A DNA stretch of 64,000 nt. It comes from Mortierella alpina (taxonomy: Eukaryota; Mortierellomycota; Mortierellomycetes; Mortierellales; Mortierellaceae). The stretch lies in the NCBI GenBank assembly GCA_029449245.1, contig JANATF010000001.1, forward strand, positions 3,348,001 to 3,412,000. Reading direction: 5' to 3'. This document shows positions 24,452 through 36,481 of the stretch, one piece after another. A model generated the notes under the pieces. That model saw only the letters and a list, made by a program, of their open reading frames with translations, did not search any database and had not been told where the DNA came from. The position numbers and the translations under genes are program-made. Each line of letters opens with the position of its first letter. Position 1 is the stretch's first letter.

Positions 24452-24457
24452 AATAAA
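24452..24457 (+). promoter_or_regulatory. Polyadenylation signal AATAAA
   Basis: Hexamer about 90 bp after the kelch-gene stop, in the 257-bp gap to the convergent kinase gene. Confidence 0.45.
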
Positions 24458-24619
24458 TAACACTTACGCCATCAAGACAGGACCTGTCGAGAGAGAAAGA
24501 GCATAACCACGTTTATTCTCGAGGGGTTGAGTCACGGAATCGTCTGGCAAAGAAAGTAGCCCAGTTTCCTCAGCTCATTTCTGCCTCCCCTATAGTCGAC
24601 AAGTGTATTTGTCGTCCCT

Positions 24620-26951
<2,332 letters not shown>

Positions 26952-27835
26952 GGTGATGCTTGTTGTTCAAATTGAGGGAGAGGAAGGAGGGCGATGGTGT
27001 ACTATTGCTGGGTAATGAGGCGCCCGTGCTGCATTCCTGAAGAGCAGGGAGGAGCGGACCGTAGAGATGAGGCTGTTGTGGAGAGACACGGCCAGGCAGA
27101 GATGAGGGGCTGCTCAAGGAATGGAGTGCCTGGAGGGAGAATGAAGGACAGACGTGCTCAAGAGAGGACCAGGTCGTGTCGCAAAGCAGGCTAGTGGAGA
27201 GGCGAGGAGACGACTGGAGAGGACTGAAGAGAGCGAGAGAAGAGAGAAGGGCGAGAACAGACGAGGGAGACAGAGGTCATAAAAGCAGTAGGCTGCAGGG
27301 AAACGAGGGGCAAAAGAAACGCCTGTTCCGAACAAGGGCACCCTCCGATATGAACTATATAACACAGTTTGCTTCGCTTGGGGGGGACAGCGAGTTGCCT
27401 GGGCTGCAATTGGCCGCAGGGATGTGAAGGACAAGGGATCCATGGACAAGGACAAGGGCAAGGACAAGGACAAGGACAAGCCCTTGTCCGCCATGCAATC
27501 CATTGCACACCTCACACTGCTCTGTACCTATAGCCAGGCCATGTCCATCCCATGCATGGACAGAAGGGGCACGGTGGCAGACAAGCCACGCCCTTTTTGA
27601 CTTTATGAGGTGCAAGGGGGCGTGCTCCACAGAGGACACACCTTCGCATTGTTCATCTCGACGCGCATCCATACCCATCCCTTGCTTCCATCCCTCCTTG
27701 CTTCCTTCCCTGCTTGCTTGCTTGCTTCCTTCCTTCTATCCAACCCTATCTCTCTCGCAACTCCCTCCTCCCTATCCTTTTGCCTGTTAACATCCACGTC
27801 CACTGCAATTACACTACCGCTGTGCTTTGCCCATA
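26952..27835. other. Divergent intergenic region, NDR kinase / BSD gene
   Basis: 884 bp. It contains a GACAAG hexamer array with flanking inverted repeats (27429-27489) and, near 27683-27740, a CTTG/CTTC-rich tract that forms part of the BSD-gene leader. No gene is supported. Confidence 0.65.
27429..27489. repeat. GACAAG tandem array within an inverted repeat
   Basis: GGACAAGGG at 27429-27437 and its exact reverse complement CCCTTGTCC at 27481-27489 flank about six imperfect GGACAA(G) units. The layout can fold as a 9-bp stem with a 43-nt loop. It lies between divergent start codons, 347 bp before the BSD gene. Confidence 0.8.
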
Positions 27836-29461
27836 ATGGACTCGTCCCCAGACTCCTCAGCGCGTCCTGCCCCTGGCTCCGCCGCCGCAAAGGTGCAGTC
27901 TGCCGCGACAGTGCCTCTTCCCGACTCACCCGACCCTGCTACCCAGACCAGCAATGCAGAGTCTGCAGTCTTCACAGACACACCCACGGACAGCGCGGAC
28001 ACCTCAAACGGCCAGGCCGACGACAGCTCCCAGCCGCCTTCACATCCGCAGTCCTTTGCCGCTGCAGTCTTCCCAGGCGTGTTTAACCCACCAAAACTCA
28101 ACACCTCAGGCTTCTTTTCGTCGATGCAGGGCAAGCTGCAGTCGACTCTCGCCACCGCAAAGACTCCCGCCCTCAACCTGCAGCCACCACAAATCAACAA
28201 GGTTGACATGAAGCAAATCCAGGCAAGCACCGAGCAACTCGCCAACACCACAAAGGACTGGGGCGTCTCTGCCTTCAAGTCTCTCAGCAGCGCTGCTCAG
28301 CGTGTCAGCGCCAATGTCACTCAGGGGATCCAGAAGGAACATGAAGAGTTTATTAAACAGAAGAAGCTCGAGACGGTCGTGCCTCACCAAGGAACAGGTA
28401 CTCTCCATCGTGCCAACATGGGTGTTCATAGCGCGTCCTGTGTCGTTTTGTATTGCTCGCTGCTAACTCCTCGTGCCACATTGCCGCCTTGTCGTATTTA
28501 TAGAATCGTTGCCGGCATGGACTGGTATGCCGGATGAGGACCAGATCAAGGCTCGCATCCTCAGTCTATCAAAGGTAAAAACACACCCTTCTGTTCAACG
28601 CGTCCCTTTGTTCTTTCCTCGTCAACGGACAGCGTGTTCTAATGTACTGCTATTCTCCGTGATGTGTTCATAGGACAAGCGCAACTTTTTACTGCCGCCA
28701 CCGCCAGGAACAGACTTTGTATTTGACATGAATGTCTACTCTTCAACCGCGACCGCAACCCTGAAGCAGGATCCCAATCTGGACAAGATGCGGTTTTACC
28801 TTGTTCCCAAGGAGGTCGAGGAACTCGTCTTTTGGCGCAACTACTTTTACAGAGTCTCGCTTTTGAAGCAGGTTGCACTGGCCGTTGCGTCTGGAAGCGC
28901 GGACCCGCTCTCGGAAACAGCTACAACGGATTCTGCACCAGACACCGCGGATGGAAGCAATGGGGCAGGTCACACCAGGACTCTGTCCATGTCGTCAGCA
29001 CTAGGATACAACATTTATTTTGGCAAAAATGATGTCGAAGGTCCACCAAAACGGTCCCGGCCCAGCTCTATAACTCCCAAAGATGCTGCTTCAGCTTCAG
29101 CCGTCGCCACTGCAACAGGGAAGGATGCCAACAAGACAACAAACAAGAAGGCGGAAAAGCCAGAAGTTTTGTTCGAGACGGAGATGCCTGACCATGACGA
29201 AGATCCAGGTAAACTTATCACTGAACTGACAGTATGAGGACATTGAAAGCCCAAGTCGAAAAAACAAAATCATCCGTGGCACCTAAGACGTTCCTTCTTA
29301 CTCCCACACGTTGTTTAACAGATGCTTGGCTCGAGAAACAGCTCGCTTCCGGCGTTTCCATCGGCGGCGCCGGCGGGGATGATGATGATGCGGATATTGA
29401 TGTCGCGGATTGGGAAAAGGAGCTGCAGAATGAGCTCAAGGACTATGTCGAAGGCTCCTGA
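27836..29461 (+). CDS. BSD-domain protein
   Basis: Four exons (27836-28397, 28504-28574, 28674-29208, 29322-29461) give 435 residues. The BSD domain lies around residues 215-275, including FYLVPKEVEELVFWRNYFYR with the conserved Phe-Trp and the final Tyr-Phe pair. The N-terminal 90 residues are Ser/Pro/Ala-rich, followed by an amphipathic helical stretch (WGVSAFKSLSSAAQRVSANV). The C-terminus is acidic (DDDDADIDVADWEKELQNEL). This architecture, with an N-terminal helical part, one central BSD domain and an acidic tail, matches the BSDC1/SYAP1-like group and not TFIIH p62, which has two BSD domains and a PH domain. SYAP1 relatives act in membrane-associated kinase signalling in animals; a specific role here is not known. 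The start is the ATG at 27836; the upstream frame opens with TTG. Confidence 0.85.
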
Positions 29462-29643
29462 GTTTTCATTATTCATTTTCAGCCATTTTTGCATTCAGGA
29501 GCGCATCCTTTCAACATCATAAAACTTTCGATATCGTACCACAAAACTTGAGGAGGATGGTTACTTTTATTGATACATGTTTTGCTCCGCTTCCGAAGCC
29601 ATTTGGAGTGTCCTATTGCTCGAGCCTTTTCTTATTTTTTTTT

Positions 29644-31540
29644 TCAGTTCGTCTTGACCTTCTTCTCGTCAAGCACCTTTGCATTCGGTACAACGGTGGC
29701 CCATGTGGATCCGAGTTTGTATATGTTCCATCCGAGGAACAAGCTGCTGACAAAGAACGTGTCCGCCACCAGCAAGGTGCTACGTCTCTCCCAGTAAGTC
29801 TGCTTATAGTATCCGGATCTGGCCACAAACTCTGCTAAAAAGAACACTCCCAATGTCCGGGTCAACTCTGCCTTGAGACCATAGGGCTTGGCATCCATCA
29901 TCTTGGCCAGCGACACGAGCGAGATTAAAAACGCGATGCAAATAGCCTGCGTCTGCCAGAGCGGCAAAATCTTGTACCCCTCCGCGAGCAAGGCGCTACC
30001 GACCACCGTGACGATCAAGAAATGGAACCCAATGTAGTAGTTGAACTTGGAGGGCAAGACTGGATCGTATTTCTTGGGTGGGTTCTTCAGATCCACCTCA
30101 GGAATCTCGGACAGCAGACCCATGCGAGGTACACCAGGGTGCCATCCAGGTCCATAAAAGACGACCTTCAGCTTGTTGGAGAAGCCGGGCGTGATCCAAA
30201 GCATATTCCAGATGTGCTTGAAGTGTCCCAGTTGGATGGCAATCGGGTCAAAGGTATTGATCGGGTGCGTGAGACCGTACGCGACAGGTTCTTCTGCTTC
30301 CTTCGAGTCCACGACCTCAGGGTAGACACGCTCGTCGGCAAACGTGCCAAATATGCGGTCCCAGATGATGAGCGTGCCGGCGTAGTTCTTGTCGATGCAG
30401 TAAGGGTTGCGACCGTGGTGCAGGCGATGAGCACTAGGGGTGTTGATGATGTATTCCAGCCAGCCCATACGAGGCACAATCTCTAAGATATCCGCCCGTG
30501 TTTAACAAAAAAAAAGAAGGTAAGGGGCATGTCGGCTGGGTTGGGTTGTAGAGCAGGACTGGTGCAATAGAAAAGGCTCAAAGAAGGGAAAGTCATACCA
30601 GTGTGGATCCAGAACTGGAAAAGCAGGTTCAGTTGCGTGTGGACAGCAAACTGAGCGGGCGAGAACACAAGTGCCAGGGGCAGGTTGAAGAAGAACGAGG
30701 CGTATGTCTGGACCAGAGATTGTCTCAACGCAGTTGTGGCATTATAATACTCGCTATAGTGCAGGATGATAGACGAAGAGTCAATAACGATCGACCGGCT
30801 TGACGTATTGCCGAGGGTGAGAAAGGTGCGCGTCAAGGACATACCTGCTGTGGTGGACAGAGTGGCCAGCCCAAAAGATGTTGACCTCATGAGCGGCGCG
30901 ATGGAACTAGTCGTGGTGAGGCCAGAAGGTTAGGATATGAGTGTATGTGTAACGGGATCCGCAAGGGCACACATTGCTGAACGACAGGGGGGCTGGCCAA
31001 CTTACCCAGTAGTATGCAAAGTCTTGTGGATAGGATCCGGTGCAACAAAGCGAAAAGGCGGGATGGACAGGAGGACGATTAGCATGCATGCAGGAGGATC
31101 AACACTGACCAAGGAATCTGTGCGACCATGTGTTGTTCGTTACCGACTCCGAGAAAGCAGGCGATCCAGGTCCACAGCTTGAAGGTGTCAAAGGCAATGG
31201 ACTCGATTCTGTAGTGATCCCAGATATAGTTGTAGGTCACCATCTGGAGACTTCCCAAGAAGAAGCGCGACATCTGCTGAATGGATCCAGCCCCGAGGGA
31301 GCCGATCATATCGTTCAGTCGATACTTGCCCTGGCTCCATTGTCCATCATGGCGCTTGAGGCCGCGGCCTTTGTCTTTGAATGAGAAGTAGAGGAGCTCT
31401 GCGACGACAAAAAAGACGAACCACGGGGTTGCATCGGCCACGTAGGGCGGTACTTCTTGCTCTGTACCAAACGTCGTGGCTTTGGGAGAGACGAGGTAGA
31501 ACATTCGTCCGAGGGATTCGGCGACCTTGATGACAGTCAT
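29644..31540 (-). CDS. AGMO: Alkylglycerol monooxygenase-like membrane hydroxylase
   Basis: Five exons (31540-31144, 31022-31006, 30906-30845, 30753-30599, 30482-29644) give 489 residues. It belongs to the fatty-acid hydroxylase superfamily. The eight-histidine di-iron signature is present: HRAAHE (about residue 140), HSVHH (about 155) and HRLHHGRN (about 230). The block HRLHHGRNPYCIDKNYAGTL and the downstream YGLTHPINTF are typical of AGMO and not of sterol C-4/C-5 or ceramide hydroxylases. AGMO uses O2 and tetrahydrobiopterin to cleave ether lipids to an aldehyde and a glycerol derivative in the ER membrane. At least six hydrophobic segments are visible, two of them in the C-terminal 120 residues. 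Exon 2 is a 17-nt micro-exon that supplies the DFAYYW core just before the first His box. Other BH4-independent hydroxylases remain possible. Confidence 0.9.
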
Positions 31541-33149
31541 TGCGGAGACCTAGCACGACCCGAGAGCAATGTGAATTGGAATTGTGCTTGGAGGCTGGCT
31601 TGAGCGTGCTGGAGGGGTGGTGGGTGGTGGTAATGAGGCGAGAGGCAGAGGTGCGAGGTGCGGTGTTGCGATGAGAAACTGCCATCTTGGCTTTTATAGA
31701 CTATATACCTCGGAAGGTGATCAGCGCTCGCTCCCTCAGGGGGGTCCGTCTGTTGTCAGCGCAATTGCTTATTTGGGAAGCGGGGTCGCGCCCTTTGTCA
31801 GCCCAGCTGCTCGCCTTTTGCTTCTGCTCCACACCGAGACGCGTTTGCTGGTCGTCTGGAGAACGCCTGTCTTTCCGGCGTAGCGTGCTCAAAGCTCCTC
31901 TCCTTCCCTCCCTCCTTCTTTTATTGCCTTGCTTGTTGGTCATGACTGCTGCCAATTTTCACTTGGCTCCCCGCCCATGTGTTCATCGGCCGACACACCC
32001 TCCGGCCGGCACTTGCTGAGCCGAGACGTGTTCCGAGCTGGCGCCCATCCTTGGTCCTCTGTCTTGACCTCACGCTCTTCTCCACTCTTGATACGCACAC
32101 ACGTCAACGTGTCTCGTTCATGCAATACGCCTTTCATACAACAGCTCACTCAGCAAGCTCTCAAAAACCCCCACGCATGTAGTCTATGGAGTCTACACAC
32201 ACTACCTCTCCCCACTTTCACAGCCCCCTCTACCGCTCCCGTCTTTTCTTCTCCACGTTCTCTCCTCCTGCATTGTCCCTTCTGCTATCCATCCCGTCGA
32301 CTCGCCTTGCCGCCCCTCTCTCAACCACCTCGCAGTCTATTATGCATCCGCCAGCCTTTCATCCACCTCACGCTGCTTTCATTGGCACTCGAGCAAGTGT
32401 TGCATGAAAAACAATTCTACTCCATGCTGCGTCAACCAAGGTATAGCATCTTTACGGATGGCATCGTTGAGGTAAAGCCATTAATGCAAGTAATATTTTA
32501 GCCAGGCACTGAGCATTTGACATTTCATAACAAACACACACACAACCGCCCCAAGAAGAGCCTGCAGCTTATTTCACAACGTGTGTAGTGCATGAAGTAC
32601 CTGCTTACTTGTTTCTCTGCTCGACTGTTCCGCAGCGAGCAGGGGTGGTGTCCTTTCCTCTTCTGTGTTAGGTGCATACATTTTTTTCGCCTCGATATTG
32701 ACAACCCTAGTTTCCTGAAGGCTGCTTTCCCAGCACCTCTCATTTCCCCCTTTGTGTGTGATGCGAATGCGATCGTCCAATTGGGCGACGTTTGTGCTTA
32801 AGGGTGAAGCGGCAAGTTGTGTCCGTGGGCATCGTATTATTTTTAGCTCTACGTTGGCCTGTCTGCTGGGGCGCTCATTTTTTTTTTCTTCTTCCTCTTC
32901 CCATCACTCATCACTCTGCCTCTCGTCTTTGCATTCTCTCATTCCTCCTGCCTCTCGACACCCCTCTTGGCACCACACTCTCTCCTCTGCTGCTGGTTTT
33001 TGAACTTTCTTCACACCTCCGATACCTACCTACAGCCTGTCTGTCTTCTCTGTTTGTCTGTCTGTCGGTCTCTGTCCCTCTGTCCCTCCGTGCCCACTTT
33101 TGCCCTTTCCCTGAACACAGTGTCAGAACAATACAGCACTACACCGATA
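31541..33149. other. Divergent intergenic region, AGMO / PEX11
   Basis: 1.6 kb with no supported gene. A minus-strand TATA box serves the AGMO side. The PEX11 side ends in a long C/T-rich leader (about 32880-33120). Frames that run into PEX11 from 32967 begin with TTG and are leader sequence. Confidence 0.65.
31691..31698 (-). promoter_or_regulatory. TATA box (TATAAAAG, minus strand)
   Basis: TATAAAAG on the minus strand, about 150 bp before the AGMO start codon. The position is as expected for a fungal core promoter with a short leader. Confidence 0.55.
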
Positions 33150-34942
33150 ATGGAACACCCGTCTTCACCGGCTGCAGCTGCTGCAGCTGGCCAGCCCTCT
33201 CCTCCTGCCACGCACTCGCCCGCGCCCGCCTCCACCTCGCCACGGCCAATCACATCCACATCCACCACCACCACCACCACCTCAAGCACAGACACAAAGG
33301 CAAGGACGAGGACGAGGACCACCTCCTTCTCGGCTGCCACCGCTATCCGTCACCTTCCCGCTCACCCCACCGAATTGCGTGAGCAGGAGAGCGTCACCTC
33401 ACCCTTCCACATGCACCCCTGGTCCACCGAGAGGGCCAAGGTCGCTGCCGAGACCGAGATCTCGCCGCCCATCTCTCCGAAACAGCGTGCTCTCTCTGGA
33501 GTCTCCCTAGGCACCAACGACTTGATCGAGCCACTGCAGGGCTGCAACACGTCCATCGAATTCGATCCCTCTCTTCCCACCCACTCCCACTCTCTGTCTC
33601 CCTATACCCAATACCATAACCTTCACCTCCACCAGCACCACCACGACCACGACCACGATCAGGAACACCATTGTTCAAGGACGGGCGGTGAGCTATTATT
33701 GTCTGGCACAAGTACATGCTCTTCTTCCTCAGATTCAGCCTCCGACTCCTCCTCTGCCTCCTCGTCCTCGACATCCTTATCTTCCGTATCTTCCGTATCT
33801 GCCTCCCTCGTACCGAAATCACCAGCTGCCCGCAATCCCCTTCTCCAGCACAGCCTAGCACCCTCACTTCAAAAACTACAGACTGAAAAGTCTCTGGAGC
33901 TCTTTTTGCTCGACACCCCTCCCAGCAGCCATGTGCCCTCTCCATCATCACCCTCCTGCCCACCCCTCAGCAGGCTTCAGCCCACGGAACTACAGGCCAG
34001 GCCCAAGGGGACGTTGCGCCCGTGGACAGGACGCGCGCCCTTCCATTGCACCCAAAAATCCATCCCGCAGATTGTACGCGAGATTTCGGACGTGGTGGAC
34101 GGACGCGACAAGACCATCAAGGTGGTCCAGTACTTTTGCAAAGTCTTTCTCTGGGCCTTTCTGTCCAACCCCAAACAGTATGCAGCTCTTGCGGCTAGGA
34201 TGAAGGCCCTGGCAAAGCAGTTCTCGACCACGCGCAAAGTGTTGCGGCTAGGTCACTTTATCGACCCCATGGCCTCGGTCCTCACTCTGGCAGTGACTCT
34301 GCGGGCCAATCTGAGAAGGAATGGCCTGCGTCGGACACTGGACAAGGTACCTTCGCAAGACTGGCGGAATACTCTTCGCGACCGACTCGGCCATCTGAAT
34401 AGTGTGCTTGGGTTTGTTCAAGACATCACGGACGACATTTACTGCCTCGGAGTCATCGGTGTCCTAGATCGGTCGTTTACAGACAAGGCCGAGCCTTGGT
34501 CTAACCGGCTGTGGATGGTGGGCGTATCCATTGATCTCCATGAGAACCTGCAGACCATCCGGGACGTTCGGAGGCAGATCAAAGCCGTTGAGCAGAACCT
34601 GACTCTGGGTGGCAGCGATGAGGATGTAGAGGCATGGAGAGCTCAGTATACCAAGCTGTCGACCAAGCTGCACTGGCTTCAGGTCACGACTGTCAAACTA
34701 GGAGGCGACTTTTTGTTCTGTGGTAAGTGTGCAGCTTTTTATGTGATAGTAACGCGACGCCTACTGAACTTTTTGACCTACGATAGATATGTTGCAAAGA
34801 ACTCACGACAACTTGCTTTCTTCCTTTTGTAGGATATGACAACTTGCATTGCTCGTTCTCGGATGGCTTCCAGGCAGTGTCAGGGTTCATCTCGGGCCTG
34901 GCCGGTGCTTACAAGTACGTCGGCAAGATTATGGAATCCTAA
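33150..34942 (+). CDS. PEX11: Peroxisomal membrane biogenesis protein PEX11 with long N-terminal extension
   Basis: Two exons (33150-34722, 34833-34942) give 560 residues. The PEX11 domain starts near residue 305 (IVREISDVVDGRDKTIKVVQ) and runs to the end: the amphipathic helix region with FSTTRKVLRLGHFIDP, the segment DDIYCLGVIGVLDRS, and a C-terminal glycine-rich hydrophobic stretch (AVSGFISGLAGAYKYVGK). PEX11 tubulates the peroxisome membrane and starts its division, using the same Fis1/Mdv1/Dnm1 machinery as mitochondria. Typical PEX11 proteins have 230-300 residues, so about 300 residues are extra. The extension is low-complexity Ser/Thr/Pro/His-rich, with Thr and Ser runs and a His/Asp-rich patch (HHDHDHDQEHH). 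The ATG at 33150 is the first in frame. The domain resembles the PEX11C/gamma branch. Confidence 0.9.
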
Positions 34943-35469
34943 ACAAGTGTATGGGCCTTTTTTTCAACCACACCCCTTCCATGACCGATCGACTGGTTTC
35001 GATCCTAACATATACCTCACTCGTCGGAGCGTGCGCCACGGCGTTTACCAATGACTCGTGTTTTCTCTTCTTATTGTTTCTTTTCCTCAACTGCTACCCT
35101 TCCTCTTCTTCCTTCCTCTTCTTCCTCCTCGTCCTCCTCGTCGCCTTTCTTTCCGTTTTTACCAAGTTGTATATGCCATCTTCTTCATCCCACCCTCCCC
35201 CCACTTTCACCGGCCGCCTAGCCTTTGTGTTATTCATGACATGAACAGCATAGAGAAGCAAAAAAAACTATAAAGAAGCTACTGTAGTCCAGAAAACACC
35301 GGCTCTTTTTCGATAATAAACAGCTCTTTTTATGACAACAATGCTATAATGATACTAGACTACTATACAATACGAACGCGTCCGGCAACCCGTTCGCCAA
35401 ACCCATGTGAGGCAAATAGAAAAGAGCCTCTTGACACCCGACACTTGTAACCGTTGACACTTGACAGCC
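34943..35469. other. Convergent 3' region, PEX11 / MED21
   Basis: 527 bp between two stop codons. It holds T/C-rich 3' UTR sequence and an AATAAA at 35315-35320 on the plus strand that could end PEX11 transcripts. No gene is seen. Confidence 0.55.
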
Positions 35470-36127
35470 TTACGCCCTACTCTGGTCTTCTGCAATGCCT
35501 CTGAGAGCAAGGGTGACTTCCTGCAAAAGCTCCTTTGCCTCCAGAACCGCAGCCTCGTACTCCTCTGTGGCTTGTGCATTCTGCTGAGCTAGTGACTCTA
35601 GATCCGTAGTCTGATCCTCGGGAGTTTGGGACAGTCCTGGCAGGTTCTCGACCAGTGTTTCGAGCTCCTTGGCTTGGCGACTGATATCGAGTGCGAGCTC
35701 CTGTGCGGAACCTGGAGATGGAGATGGGAAAGGCGTGGTGATACAGAAACGCGAGTGTTCGGTTAGAGGAGGAGAGTCGTTGGGGCGTTAAAAAGTATGG
35801 ACACGCGTTTCGTGCCATCGAGTGTTCTCATAGCGACAAAAGGGGACGCGTACTTAGCATCTGTTCCTGTGGCATGAGATGGTCTACTAAACGCAGTGGA
35901 ATCCAAAAAAGAAGAAGTATGGCATGGCAGAATGTGAATGGACTGTTGCTCATTGTCCTGGGACTAAGGTGTTACAGGTCAATCAAGGAATGCCAACCTG
36001 TGTTGACGACAGGGACGTTGGGATTGAGAGGCACGAGGGGAGCCTTCTTGGTGAGGTGGTCGAGCGAGGAGACGAAGAGCAAGGCCAGCTTGTCGATCGC
36101 ATCCTGCAGCTGAGTGAGTCTGTCCAT
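35470..36127 (-). CDS. MED21: Mediator complex subunit 21 (Srb7)
   Basis: Three exons (36127-35998, 35886-35854, 35711-35470) give 134 residues, the usual MED21 size. The N-terminus MDRLTQLQDAIDKLALLF is the family signature; VPVVNTG, VDHLMPQEQM and the helical block RQAKELETLVENLPGLSQTP follow in the expected order. The C-terminal half is one long coiled-coil helix. MED21 forms a hinge with MED7 in the middle module of Mediator and is essential for RNA polymerase II transcription. The middle exon is only 33 nt. No long reading frame covers the gene, so it is easily missed; joining the three exons in phase is what reveals it. It is divergent from the RAD60-like gene with 354 bp between starts. 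Confidence 0.9.
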
Positions 36128-36481
36128 GGGCAAGGGCTGCAGTGTGATTCAAGAAGAAAGGCAGGGCCGAGGGTGTGAAGACGAGTGATCACGGACACGC
36201 GGATGGCGACGGTGAGGGAGAATGTGTGTGTGAGGTGAGGGATTGCCAGTCGGGCAACAACGAACTGCTCGACTGGGCGAAGGGTGCCCCCAAGCCACGC
36301 TGATTGACAGCCCCTACGTTGAAGTTTGAATTTGGCCGCATTCTTTTTTCTTTCCACACTCCATATCCACTCCACAAACACTCCCCACTCTTCATTCACT
36401 CACTCACTCACTCTCCTCTCCCGTTTCTGTCCTCCCGCTCGCCCTCCACCCTCGCCTTCGCTAAGCACCGCCACCACCACC
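36128..36481. promoter_or_regulatory. Divergent promoter region, MED21 / RAD60-like
   Basis: Short 354-bp spacer between start codons. It must hold both promoters; the right third is C/T/A-rich leader with CACT repeats near 36395-36412. No TATA box is evident. Confidence 0.5.

Noticed and set aside
32967-33149. Upstream extension of the PEX11 frame
   Set aside because: The extension begins with TTG and translates the pyrimidine-rich leader; the first in-frame ATG is at 33150.
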